A stretch of 44,081 nucleotides of DNA from Dentipellis sp. KUC8613 (lineage: Eukaryota; Basidiomycota; Agaricomycetes; Russulales; Hericiaceae): contig NSJX01000040.1 in NCBI GenBank assembly GCA_002286715.1, forward strand, positions 1 through 44,081, read 5' to 3'. The notes beneath the pieces were generated by a model, which saw only the letters and a program-made list of their open reading frames with translations, searched no databases and was not told the origin of the DNA. Shown here piece after piece: positions 33,065 to 44,081 of the stretch (its first letter is position 1; every line of letters starts with the position of its first letter). The position numbers were made by a program, and so were the translations under genes.

Positions 33065-34732
33065 ATGCGCGCAGGTTTCCTCATCCTCTTCACCCTGCCC
33101 GCTGCCTTCGGCGCGGTCCCGCGCACAATCCAGCTCTCCGCGCGCCGAAACCCAGGCTCCATCTCGAAGCGCAACAACGGCGCCCCCATCCGCAGTGAGC
33201 CACTCTGGGATGACTACCGCGGAACCGACCTGCAGTACGTCTTCGCGCACCATTTATCCATTTTCACGACTCACCGACGTGGCACTGCCGTGCGCATTGG
33301 CAGATGGTACGGCCAGATCAGCTTCGGCACGCCGCCGCAGGCGTTCAGCGTCGTCTTCGACACGGGCTCGTTCGCGACGGAGGTGCCTGGGATCCAGTGC
33401 GGCTTGGAGTGCGCGAACGTGCACAAGTTTGATTATACGGCGAGCTCGACGTTCGTCAATCTGACGAAGACGGGGCAGCTGAAGTTCTCGACTGGAGGAG
33501 GCGTGGCGGCCAGTGCGTTGCTTCTCTCTCTTCTCTATCATTCGCTGCACTAGACCGGGGGACTTGTATGTTTCTCACCGGCCTTGTTAACTGACGCACG
33601 CGCGTATTAGGTGTCTGTGCATTATCTCTTCCCTGGCATGCTTTTGATATTGATATGCGCGCTGTTGCTACCAGGACTACGAACAACTCGACGTACTAGC
33701 GGTCAACGACACAATGTCCATCCTGGGCCTTTCGCAGCCCAACTTCACATTCTACCTCATCACCAACCAGACTGCTGGATTCGTGCGTAGTACCCTGCCC
33801 TACACACACGGCAGCGTTGCACGCTGACCGATCTTCACTCGTCCCAGGTCGGAAACCCCTACGACGGCATCGTACGTCCTCCCCTCTTTTGCAATACATC
33901 TTCACTCAATCCTCTCTGGTACAGGTTGGCATGGGCTGGCAGCCCTACGGCGGCATCTTCCCCGCCCTCCGCGCCGCGGGCCTCCCAGGTACACCCTCTC
34001 CCCACACCCCCACCCCATCCCTAACCCCGCACCCCAGCCGTCTTCTCTCTCTACCTGACCCCGCACACCGTGAACGGCGCGCAGCTGACGCTCGGGGGAT
34101 ACGACACGTCCAAGACGAACGGCGTCGAGCCCACGTACGCGGCGCTGCTCCCGCCGCCGGCATTCGCACCGGGCGCGGGCAACGGCTCGTACAACTACTG
34201 GTCCCTGCGCGCGGAGCACATCGACTCGAACGACCGGCGCGTGCCGCAGGCGCTGTTCGCGGGGCTCCCGATCATCTTCGACTCGGGCACGAGCAACATC
34301 GTCATGCCGCGCAACGTCACCGAGGTGCGCCTCCCTCCCTTCCTCATGTCTCAGCCGAACAGATCCACTGGAACATTGACGCCCGCCCGCGCATCCGTCC
34401 GCACGCAGGCCATCTACGCGCGCATCTCGCCGCAGATCAAGCCCCACGGCACAAAGGGCGCCTACGCGCTGCCCTGCGCCGCGCTCGCGAGCATGCCGTT
34501 CTCGCTCGTGTTCACGTTCACGGCGACGACGGGCGCGCCGTTCACGCTGAGCGTGCCGCGCGCGGAGCTGAGCGTCGGCCCGCTCGCGGACGCGCCGGGC
34601 ATGTGCCAGACGCTCGTCAACGCGCTCGACCGCGGCGTCGGCATCGTCGGCGGGTCGCTGCTCAAGTACTATTATTCCGTGTGGGACGTGGACCGCGCGC
34701 AGATTGGGTTTGTGCGGAATGAGTATGAGTAG
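33065..34732 (+). CDS. secreted pepsin-like aspartic protease (family A1)
   Basis: The start MRAGFLILFTLPAAFGAVP is a signal peptide, followed by a short propeptide. Exons supported by frame are 33065-33234, 33304 to 33502 or 33512, 33675-33782, 33848-33871, 33925-33988, 34038-34324 and 34409-34732, giving about 395 aa. The first catalytic motif is D76-T-G-S-F (F where S is usual), after QISFGTPPQAFSVVF. The second is DSGTSN in GLPIIFDSGTSNIVMPRN. Other family marks are FDGI-like NPYDGIVGMGW, TLGGYDTSK, and the C-terminal IVGGSLLKYYYSVWDVD with IGFVRNEYE. The enzyme should cleave extracellular protein at acid pH. The junction between 33503 and 33674 is unresolved: the simplest GT-AG choice loses a few residues, while others need a small extra exon of length 3n+2. 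The coding region is very GC-rich. Confidence 0.88.
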
Positions 34733-35285
34733 GGTGCCAGTGCGCGGAGAGGCTGTGGACTAGTACTACGTACGCGTAAGATAGTAGTTGAATGTTCGCG
34801 GTGTATGAGTCGGACTCTGCGTTTAGCCTAGAAGCGAAATGGTGCTACAATCGGAGTCGGCCAATATATCCTTCACGGCTACGAATACTCAGGATAACAT
34901 TCTCTAGGCAACCCACACTGGACCCCTTTCCTCGATTGAAACATCTACATATACGTCTCCATCGACATCCCAGAAACCCCAATGGAATAATACAGTATCG
35001 AAACCGAACAAATACTACGAGTACAACTACACATCTACAATCCACGATTACAATTCCAGTATAATGCTCAAGTGCTACAACGATGACGGAGACAATGATA
35101 AGGCTATAAAAAGAGAGACGCCGTTCCTCCCGGTGGTATAAATGTATGGTGCGCGATGGGTAATATATGATGTATGAAGAAAAAGAGGAATGTGGATAAA
35201 AAGAAATGCAGGGGATGGCGAAGGCGAAGGCGAGTCAACTACAAACGTAAGCAATGCATGCGCCCGTGGTAGAAAGGGCGACAGC
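34733..35285. other. convergent 3' intergenic region
   Basis: 553 bp between the ends of the protease gene and the minus-strand kinase gene. It is clearly more AT-rich than the flanking exons and probably holds both 3' UTRs. No repeat or RNA gene is recognised. Confidence 0.5.
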
Positions 35286-37190
35286 TCACGCCTGCGTCAC
35301 GTCCACATACATCGTGCCCTGCAGCCACGGGTGCGCGCGCACCTCCCCAATATCCGCGCGCTTCTCGGGCTCGGGCTCGAGACACCTGAGCATCAAGTCC
35401 GTCGCGAGCGACGGGATCTGGCTGCTCGTCGACACGCTGAGCACGACGCGGCCCGCGATGGCGTCGCGCTCCGTCGGGAACGGCGATGCCCCGGTGAGCA
35501 GGTACGACAGCAGCACGCCGAGGGTCCAGATCTCGACGGGCGGGGCCTGGTACGGCTTCTTCTGGAGGACCTCCGAGGCGGCGTAGGCGGTGGTGCCGAA
35601 AAAGAGGGTATAGTACGGCCGGGGCTCGGTGGGGTCTACCACGACGGCGCTGCCGAAGTCCACTAGCTTCACCTGTCAGATGTAAATTTATGAGAATGCA
35701 GAAAAAAGCGCGATTGAGCCGCATATATGGAGGCTATGACGCACACGGAGATCCTTGTCCACGAGGATGTTCTCGTCTTTGATGTCGCAGTGGCTGACGC
35801 CTTGGCTGTCAAGGTAGTGCACAGCCTCGACGACCTGGGCGAAGATGTACCGCGCCTGGTCTTCCGAGAGGCGCTTGTGGGCGGATTGCTCGATGCATTC
35901 GAACAGGTCGTGTGAAGGTCTGCGCACAAAGGACGGCCGCACTGCCGATGGCGAGGGCTCCAGATAAGTAGAGAAAGAGCGGTCGCAGTCCAAGTCGGTG
36001 CAAAAGTCCGGAGGACTGTGAAACGAGGAGTCGCCGGACGGGCTGCGGTTCATCAAGTGCCGGGAGGCGGAAACCTCTTCAATCTCGATGGAGAAGTCCA
36101 AAGGGGTGCTCGGGGGCAGCGGGATGTCGAAATCCGCGGACGGAGAAGGCGTAAGGGCGGGCGTCGATGCATAGGAAGACACAGATATCTTCCCAGGAGC
36201 TGTAGCCTGTCGGGGAGAGACATGGTCCTTATGCTTCACCCAGGGTGTGCCATGCAGCTCTTGGACCTGAGGCGTGTGTAAGTCAACAAATCAGGAAATG
36301 GGACTAATAAATTGGTAAATTACCAAATAAAAGTACAGGTCGTCTTCGAAGAGGTCGACACACTTGACAATATTATCGTGATCCAGGAGGCCGAGCAGCA
36401 GAGCCTCCGTCGGAACTTTGTTGCCGTGTTTGTCCTCCATCCACGCATGCGATGGAACCTTGTCTTTGATGATGAACTTGACGGCAACTTCAAGACCCTC
36501 AAGGCGCTGCCGGGCAGTCATCACGAAACCATATCCGCCGGCGCCGAGCTCATCCCCCAGTTGGTACCACTGGACGAATCCGGGGTTGAGATAGTGATCG
36601 GCTGGGAAACGCTCATTATATATGCGGGCGCGGGCGTTGGGGGTGTAGTCGGATTTGGAAGGCACGGACATCCGCGGACGAGAGGGGCGGCTGCGAGAAG
36701 GAGAAGCCAACTCTGGAGTGAACGCCAAAGAGTTCAGCTGGGTACAGGAGTAAGGGACGTGTGAGGAGGACTGAATTAGGAATGACGAGTCGCTAAAGTC
36801 GGCGGTCTCGTCCTTCAGAGGAGGGTTGTAATTATCGATGTCGAGATCGAAAGACAGAGAGTTGGAGGGAGAGAACGAATCGGGAGAATTATGTTGCTGT
36901 ACGGTAGGAGAAAACATGGGGGACAAAGGCGAGAGAGAATGCTCAACAAAAGATGGGTGGAGATGCTTTGTAGGAGCAGGCGAGAGATGGCGCGGCGATA
37001 CATGGTTGGGATCAGACAGGCGAGCACAGCGAGGCTTGTGAACGTGGCCATGGTCAAACAGGGGGGAGGAGTTGTGTTGTTCGAAGGGGGTATAAGGGGA
37101 ATCACCCTCGTCTGAGGAGTAGTCGGCGGGATGCATGTAGGGAGAGTAAAGGAAAGAGGGTGTCGCGGGGGAGACAGAAGCGCGGGGCAT
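35286..37190 (-). CDS. Ser/Thr protein kinase with insert in the kinase domain
   Basis: Three exons (37190-36324, 36266-35745, 35672-35286) encode 591 aa. Residues 1-200 are Ser/Pro-rich with many SP sites and probably disordered. The kinase domain follows: glycine loop GAGGYGFV (about 215), Lys in VAVKFI, and Glu in PTEALLLGLLDHDNIV. Between YFYL (289) and the helix before the catalytic loop there is an insert of about 100 Ser/Pro-rich residues. The catalytic loop is HCDIKDEN (about 448-455), with Cys in place of the usual Arg of HRD. The DFG motif is D468-F-G-S, followed by FFGTTAYAASE and EIWTLGVLLSYLLTG, where Glu replaces the usual Asp. The C-lobe ends LRCLEPEPEKRADIGEVRAH. It is CAMK-like, and the DIKDEN loop resembles PAS kinases and related fungal kinases. 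Catalytic residues are present, so activity is likely. Targets are unknown. An ATAAATA lies about 45 bp upstream of the ATG. Confidence 0.9.
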
Positions 37191-37633
37191 GGCCAACTAA
37201 GATTGAGAGAGGGTTAAGAGAGGCGGAGGAGTATTTATGCATAGCTCTCGCGCTCCATGTCAACATTGCAGCTGCCCATCGAATCTCTGCCACAACCGTT
37301 TGACTCCACATCCAAGACAGCTATGCAGCAGGAACCGTCTCCGTCTGACACCGCTCAAAGCGCTGTTGTAGTCTTGTAGCCTTACCTCTGAGACATTGAT
37401 AGAAACCGAGTGCAGTCGCAGTATTTGTAGCCGGGCGGGTACAGATAGGCAGGTCGATCCGAAGAGCCCATGCAAGCAAGTACTCGCCGGGTCGCATGGA
37501 TTCCTCTCGCGTCCTCCTTCGGAAGCGCCCGGCATCCGCCGCCACCAATCACCGTTCGCTTATTCAAGCGCCACGGCCTCTGCCGCCTTGCTCGACGCCG
37601 CCGCCAGCGACGACACTCCTCCTGTCCCTCACC
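37191..37633. promoter_or_regulatory. divergent promoter, kinase and complex I subunit
   Basis: 443 bp between divergent start codons. On the minus strand ATAAATA (37238-37232) lies about 45 bp before the kinase ATG. On the plus side there is no TATA; a C/T-rich stretch precedes the ATG at 37634, as in many housekeeping fungal genes. Confidence 0.5.
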
Positions 37634-38694
<1,061 letters not shown>

Positions 38695-38849
38695 GGACTG
38701 CGAAGGATTAGAGGGTGGCGGTCTTATTTAGTTTTATATCAGATATTTGCGTCGCATGACCTCGGATAAGGGATTGTGATGAGCGTTGAACGAGTGATTT
38801 ACATAAAAACGAGCGGCGGGACGGGATTCAGAAGCCATCTGGGGCAGGT

Positions 38850-41253
38850 CCTGTTCAATCCCCGCCCGGAACGAGTCCGACGCAAAGCCAAGCGAGTCCC
38901 CGACGTGCTGTGTCTCGCCAAGTCCCGACTCTGAGCAGACCTTCTCCTCCTTTGCTCTCATCCTCTTTCTCCTCTCTCTCTTTCTTTCTCCTCCTCTTTT
39001 CGTATCCTTCGTCGTCTTCAGGTCCACACACCCTCGTGGTCTTTATTCTGCGTCGTTCGGATCTCTTCCTCACCGCCCCACCCACCATCTTTGCCTACAT
39101 CACGATCTCCTTTCCACCCAGTCGCTTGCCTTTGTAAATTTCTCGCGTCGTCCTTCATGGCGACTGCCGTTCATTCACCCGCCGACAACCCCTCATCCTC
39201 CTACAACGGGGTCGCTGTCAACGTAATGCCCATGTACCCCCGCGGGCTCGCCATCACGGACCTCGACGTCAAGGGCAATCGTTACCCAACCCTGTCGCAG
39301 CACCCCCCACATGCCCGGCAGTCCATGCACGAAGCTCAGTACACCTGTGCCGAACCCTCTGCCGACATGTACGAGAACAACCGCTACGACCCACAAGCGC
39401 AATTCCAAGACCCAGCAGGTCTCAACGGCTCACGGCAGATGTACGACACACACCAGCCCGCACCCCACGCTGCCGAGCAGTACCCGTACCGCGACGAGCC
39501 CGAAGCCGAATACCAATCGCCCCCGCGACACGCCAACGCCAACGGCGACCGCAACTCGCATTCATATCCCTCCCCCGCGCCCCCACGCGCTAACGAACAA
39601 TACACCTACAACGACACCTACCAGGCCTTCCCCTCCTCGTACGGCTCGAGCGACCCCAACGCCGGCCGCCTGCCCCCCGGCGCAGGCGACGCGCGTGCGC
39701 ATCAGGACCGCAACGCCGCGGCGCGGGCGACCTGGCAACCCGACCACGACGGGATGCAGGAGGCCCAGCTGACCGCGCCCTCGCGGCACGCCTCGTACCC
39801 CGCGGCCGGCGTGGGCATGGGAGCGGGGCCGAGCCACCAGCAGAGCCCGAGCTACAGCAACAAGCCGCCGCGCATGTCGGGCTACGGCGGCACGATGCCC
39901 ATCCCGATCCCCGTGTCGCCAGGCCTGCGTGCGCCCGCGCAGCAGCCGACGTACATCACGCCCGTCGCCGCGACGCCCGACCCGATCAACCCCGTCTACT
40001 CCCCGCCGCCGCCGGCCCCGGCGCCCGTCGAGGAGGTGTGCGTCGAGTGCGCGATGCGCGACCAGGACATGGCGGACGTGGACGTGACGGGCCCTGGGGT
40101 GTGGGAGCGCGATAGCGACGTGTACTACCAGGACTTGCTCCGGCAGGAGAAGGAGGAAGAGGCGTCGGGCGCACCCCCCGCCGACCCCGATCGCCCGCGC
40201 GCTCGCGGCGGGCGTCTCACAGAGCAGAACATGAAGCTGTGGATCAGCCTGGTGCGCGCGCCCCGTCGTCTTTGTTCCGCGCCTGTGTTGCTTACTGATG
40301 AAACGCGCAGAATCCGAAAGAGCCGACGTCGAAGCGCGCCGCGCTGGAGAACTACGTGCGCTCGCAGCGGTCGCTCGCCAAGGCGGACACGCTCGCGCAC
40401 ATGCGCGCGATGCAGGAGTCGCAGCAGCTCGACGACCGCATGCGCGACACGTACTCGCAGCTGCGGCGCTCCGCGTACGAGCTCGGCAGCGCCGTGACGG
40501 CCACCGACGGCTCGGACGGCGTGCGCATCAAGGCGCCGCGCTCGTCGACGATCGCGAGCTCGCACCCGCGCGAGGTGACGCTGCTCGAGAACGGCATGAT
40601 CGTTGAGCACGTCGACATGAAGCGAGAGGAGCGCGATGAACGGGAGCGGCGCCGGAAGGAGCAGAAGCAGGAGCGGGCACGCCAACGCAAGTCGTCGCGC
40701 GGCTCCGTCTACGACGTCGCATCGGTGTACTCGACCGGCAGCCCGCTCCCGCACACGGACAGCGGGTTCCACCTCGGTGTCACATCCAACAATCGCTACT
40801 CCCAGTCCCGGTCGCCACGGCCGTCGAGTACGCTCACCGCTCCCATCGAGTATCCGTCACCTGGCCGGCCGCAGGCGTATTCGGCGTCGATGTCGGATAT
40901 GCAGAGCACGCTGTCGTCGCCGAATCGCCGCACGAGGTTCTTTGGACGGACGTTTGGCAGTGGATGGCGCAGCCAGGAGAGCTTTGCGCCGAGTTTCGCG
41001 CCATCTGGGTTTTCTGGGAGTATGGTCGATATGCAGTACGTGTCTCTTCTCTCTGCATTGTGTGCAGTGCTCACTCCATTATTCCAGCGTTGCGCTTCAA
41101 CGCGAGAATGCGCATGGCCATCCAGTCAACTCCTCACTAGACATGTCTGGGAGTGCGCCGTCCATCAGTGGGTGGCGGAACTCCCATGTAATTTCTCCAC
41201 AGCGCCATATATCGGAGAAAGTAGAAGAGAAGCCGAAGAAGAAGCGGAAAGGC
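38850..41253 (+). repeat. inverted duplication, right arm
   Basis: This 2,404-bp segment matches 3730-6108 in opposite orientation. It begins at CCTGTTCAATCCCCG (38850) in the upstream region of the gene and ends at the point where the left arm is cut by the LTR (GCGGAAAGGC, 41244-41253). The right arm keeps about 30 bp near 38900-38930 that the left arm lacks. The two arms enclose about 32.7 kb. Confidence 0.93.
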
Positions 41254-42540
41254 TTGGCTAAAATATGGCGCATCGTCACCGGAGCAGCATCGAAAAGCGA
41301 TCCCCATCTGGCCGCGCAATCCCGCTCGATTGATCGTGGACCAGACGACGATCACGACTACCCCCTGGCTCCTCCCCCTCCGCTCTCCTACCTCGTGAAC
41401 CGTAGCTCAGGAGAACAGGGCGGTGGCTCTGCCCTACGGCACGTCTCCACACCCTCGCTGCCGTCGTCCGTGTCGCCTAACAACGCCTTCTCGTCCGTCG
41501 GGGTGTCGCCGCCTACGGCTCCCTCCAGCCTTATACCCTCGCCCACGTCGTCGCGCCGCGCGGGCAACGACGGCGCCGATGGACGCAAGAGTGGCATCCC
41601 CACGGACCACGATGGCGAGCACTTCCCGCCCGTCGACGAGGAGCCGAGCCAGCCGCAAAACACAAGAAACGTGCATCCCGTCACGTCGGAACCGGACATG
41701 CGGCGCCAGTCGCAAATCCTGCAGAGCCCGCCCGAGCCGTCGCCCTCCACGAGGATGGTCGCCACCTTCAGCGGCCGGCCGCAGTCGTCGCAGGCGTGGA
41801 GAGAAAAGTCACTGCCTGCGCTCCCGACGGAGAACGGCAGCGGCAACGGGATCCGCTTCCCGGGGCAGCAGATGCAGATGGAGTCGCGGCCGCGCACGCT
41901 GTTCACGTACGACCCCAGCCAGCTTGGCGCGAGCAGCGACATGATGCAGGACCACGGGCTCGTCGCGCCGCAGGCGCCGTTCCGGCAGACCGCAAACCGG
42001 CGGCAGTCGTTCGGCGGCGTCAGCTCGCGGTCGAACGTGCTCACGAGCATGCTGTCGGGCGGACGGCCGCGCACGTCGCAGGCGATGGAACAGTCGCCGC
42101 AGCACTTCCAGCAGTATTCCGAGTTCGGCGCGGTGTCCATGCGCCCGCTCGATGGATCGCGCCACAACCAGCTGGTGCCGCCTGCGCCGACGCCCACGAA
42201 GCGGCGCAGCAAGTTTGGGTTCCACTCGCTGCTGGGGAAGAAGTCGCACAGCCGCGAGCACGAGATGCCCGTGAACATGAACATGAGCATGAACATGAAC
42301 ATGGGTATGGGTATGAGCATGGGCGGGGACGCGTCGGTCGCGCGTTCGTCGGGGTCCGAGGCACGGCATGAGGCGATGATGAACGTGAACGAGATGGGCA
42401 GCTCCGGGTCGGGCCATGCGTCGTTCCGCCGGACGTCGCAGGCGTCGCGCAGGAATCTCGACCAGCTCGTGGAGCAGTCGTCGGACTTTGTGGCGTATCG
42501 CTATCCGTCGAACGACCAAAATCTGAACCTGGCGCCATAG
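39157..42540 (+). CDS. large disordered basidiomycete protein, unknown function (intact copy)
   Basis: Three exons (39157-40251, 40311-41035, 41088-42540) give 1,090 aa. I recognise no named domain. Residues 1-320 are Pro/Tyr/Asn/Ser-rich and low in complexity. A more conserved segment follows: CAMRDQDMADVDVTGPGVWE, then NMKLWISLNPKEPTSKRAAL, YVRSQRSLAKADTLAHMRAM and SQLRRSAYELG, then a charged helix (VDMKREERDERERRRKEQK) that may form a coiled coil. The C-terminal half is Ser/Pro-rich with basic patches (KPKKKRKGLAKIWRIV, a possible nuclear or membrane-binding cluster), a KSLPALP motif near 41805, and a Met-rich repeat encoded at 42265-42323. The body resembles scaffold or signalling proteins rather than enzymes. 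The inverted copy at 3730-5831 is dead, so this is the only complete version in the window. Confidence 0.85.
42265..42323 (+). repeat. ATG-containing hexanucleotide repeat (Met-Asn/Met-Gly tract)
   Basis: Repeated ATGAAC, ATGAGC and ATGGGT units encode a run in which every second residue is Met (VNMNMSMNMNMGMGMSMGG) inside the unknown protein. Such short in-frame repeats usually vary in length between strains. Confidence 0.8.
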
Positions 42541-43342
42541 GACCCCCTTGTTGACGACGGGGGTGATGGGCTGGGGGCTGTCTTATGGTATGCTCTGCCT
42601 TCGAGTTTGCTGACTACTTCCGGTTGGTTGTGGTTGTTGGTTGGTGCTGCTCACCGTTATAATGCCGATTGATGTTTATTTTTTGAATTTCAACTCATCC
42701 TCATGGACTGTCCGACTCTCGTCATCTCCATCTCTATCTCTCTTGCACACTCTCTCCTGGTTACATGTTGCTCATTACTGTCTGAGGACGCGCACGCATA
42801 CGTTACAATATCAGGGTTGCACTTGTGATTCGAGCTCATCACCATCGCCACCACCGTGTCACTATGGACTGTCTGTCACACACTGATCCTGGTCCGCACT
42901 CTGCACTCTTACCCCTGCACCCTCATGATCCTCACCTCATTCCCCACTCTGCTCCACATCCCCTGCTCTGCCCCTGCCGTACCCTCTACCTCATGTCATA
43001 TATTGCTGTGTTGCTGTTGCCGTCACCTACTCAGTACTGTCTTTTCCTCCTCTGGCTTGCATGTACAGTCTGGAATCACTGCATCAGTGCTTTCTATAAT
43101 GCAGAGAATGTGGACTTGCTCCTTCTGTGAATCATTGAGGTAGCTATGATGTACATGGTTGTCTGTCATGAAGATATCTGGCTTGATGGTGCACTTGAAT
43201 TGTAGTTGACCCTATGGTTGGTGTGATTGTATGTTTACTCAAGACTTAAAATCAGTATTGGAAGAACTTACCAGTACAACAGGATATGTTTTTCTGTATA
43301 ATTATAGTCAAGTGAATCAGAATCATGATATTCAAATTGGTA
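42541..43342. other. intergenic region with low GC
   Basis: About 0.8 kb after the unknown gene. It is T/C-rich, then AT-rich near 43130-43340. It contains the 3' UTR of the unknown gene. No gene, tRNA or second transposon end is recognised. Confidence 0.5.
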
Positions 43343-43347
43343 CATAT
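43343..43347. other. target-site duplication CATAT, left
   Basis: CATAT directly before the solo LTR. It is repeated directly after it at 43800-43804. Confidence 0.85.
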
Positions 43348-43799
43348 TGTCAAGGATCGCTCCATTTCTTGTCACTTTCCTTGCCTCCTTCCGCGCGACG
43401 CGTCCTATCACATGACCCACACCACAGATCACATGCACATTTGACCCCATGACAACACAGCCTCGATCACACAGCCCTTACCATTGTATTCCCTTTCTGG
43501 TTCGTCCTATTGTTCTCTATTCTGGGCTGTGCCCATTACTGTACACTACTGTACCCATTCAGATTCCCTATTGTTCCCGTTCTGGACACTATGCTATTGT
43601 TCTCTGTCACATATATACCGCTTCGCTCTGTCCATAGTTCCCTAGATTGTCCATTTCGTCTACTCGTACTGTACCTGGCAATACCAGCTGCACTGCGTCC
43701 TTGACCTCGTCGGCACTCTCGTCCACCTCACTCACTCTCATACCCAGTCCGGTCGGTGACTTGGGTGGTTCTCTAGTCGTCTTAGCACCAGTCTTGACA
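43348..43799. repeat. solo LTR with perfect terminal repeats and target duplication
   Basis: A 452-bp segment begins TGTCAAG and ends CTTGACA, a perfect 7-bp inverted repeat with TG...CA ends. It is flanked on both sides by CATAT. A TATATA at about 43611-43617 could be the LTR promoter. No internal retroelement sequence is present, so this is what remains after recombination between two LTRs of one element. Its sequence does not resemble the LTR at 3337-3729, so it comes from a different family. Confidence 0.88.
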
Positions 43800-43804
43800 C
43801 ATAT
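43800..43804. other. target-site duplication CATAT, right
   Basis: CATAT directly after the solo LTR, identical to 43343-43347. Confidence 0.85.
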
Positions 43805-43831
43805 GTAGAGCAAGAAACAAAATCTATCAAA

Positions 43832-44081
43832 TCATGCTGAAGAGTCTTCATTGTAGCATTCAGTCCAGTTATCTCCAAGACATGCAGAAGTGAAATCAAC
43901 AGATGTGGACCCTCCAGTATATATAACATGAGTGCAATATGAGGTCAGAAGGGAAGTATGAAGTGCTGGTGCAAGAAACATCAATCTGTTGTGACTCTCA
44001 TCACAGATCCAACCTTCTCTTTGTAAGGTCCATCTCAGGGGAAGGTCATTCTGTATAGTCCAGATCCTCACAGTGGTGTCA
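43832..44081 (-). CDS. C-terminal end of a WD40-repeat protein (partial, runs off the window)
   Basis: The minus strand is open from the window edge to TGA at 43834-43832 and gives the last 82 residues. It begins DTTVRIWTIQN, the end of a WD40 repeat (the D-x-T-V-R-I-W strand). A segment GWICDESHNRLMFLAPALH follows. This resembles the terminal strand found after the last WD repeat in basidiomycete NACHT-WD40 proteins, where GW...(L/F)W(V/A)P is usual. The last about 30 residues are non-repeat tail. The gene would continue beyond 44081. WD40 propeller proteins of this kind are often part of large STAND-type receptors in fungi, but only the propeller end is visible here. The solo LTR lies 32 bp downstream of the stop. 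Confidence 0.72.
   Translation of the reverse strand, partial: DTTVRIWTIQNDLPLRWTLQREGWICDESHNRLMFLAPALHTSLLTSYCTHVIYTGGSTSVDFTSACLGDNWTECYNEDSSA

Noticed and set aside
41796..42519. Long overlapping frames in other phases or on the opposite strand of exon 3 (for example 41809-42519 minus)
   Set aside because: They mirror the GC-rich Ser/Pro/Gln coding sequence of the unknown protein and have no motifs of their own.

Overview
The window looks like nuclear DNA of a filamentous basidiomycete, probably an Agaricomycete. Genes are dense and cut by many short introns (about 46-92 bp, mostly GT-AG with CT(A/G)AC-like branch sites). The window carries a tandem cytochrome P450 family, a chromodomain-bearing Ty3-type retrotransposon, a Pleurotus-type I9 proteinase inhibitor and the end of a WD40 protein. 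Exon models were built by hand from splice sites, frame continuity and family motifs. No search was run.

Layout. 1-3729: 3' part of a Ty3/gypsy-like element (RNase H remnant, integrase, chromodomain, an extra 3' ORF, 3' LTR). 3730-6108: an inverted, decayed and truncated copy of a gene whose intact copy lies at 39157-42540; the retroelement sits inside this copy. 6109-19702: SSU1-like sulfite pump (-), a basidiomycete protein of unknown function (+), a 76-aa I9 proteinase inhibitor (-), a secreted beta-lactamase-like serine hydrolase (+) and a MAG1-type DNA-3-methyladenine glycosylase (+), then 2.4 kb with no recognised gene. 19703-31566: four full-length P450 genes in the same orientation with the same 12-exon structure, plus one weak candidate gene between the first two. 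31840-38694: FCY1-like cytosine deaminase (+), A1 aspartic protease (+), Ser/Thr kinase with an insert in its kinase domain (-), and the complex I PSST/20-kDa subunit (+). 38850-42540: second arm of the inverted duplication and the intact unknown gene. 43343-43804: a solo LTR with perfect 5-bp target duplications. 43832-44081: 3' end of a WD40 protein gene (-).

The most interesting structure is the pair of about 2.4-kb inverted repeats enclosing about 32.7 kb that includes the P450 array. One arm is intact. The other is broken by a frameshift, a stop codon and a retrotransposon. The P450 genes form a duplicated family with a shared TATTTATA-type core promoter element. One copy (26732-28893) has Ala where the other three have the conserved I-helix Thr. 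The remaining genes are housekeeping or secreted enzymes that I do not think form one pathway with the P450s.
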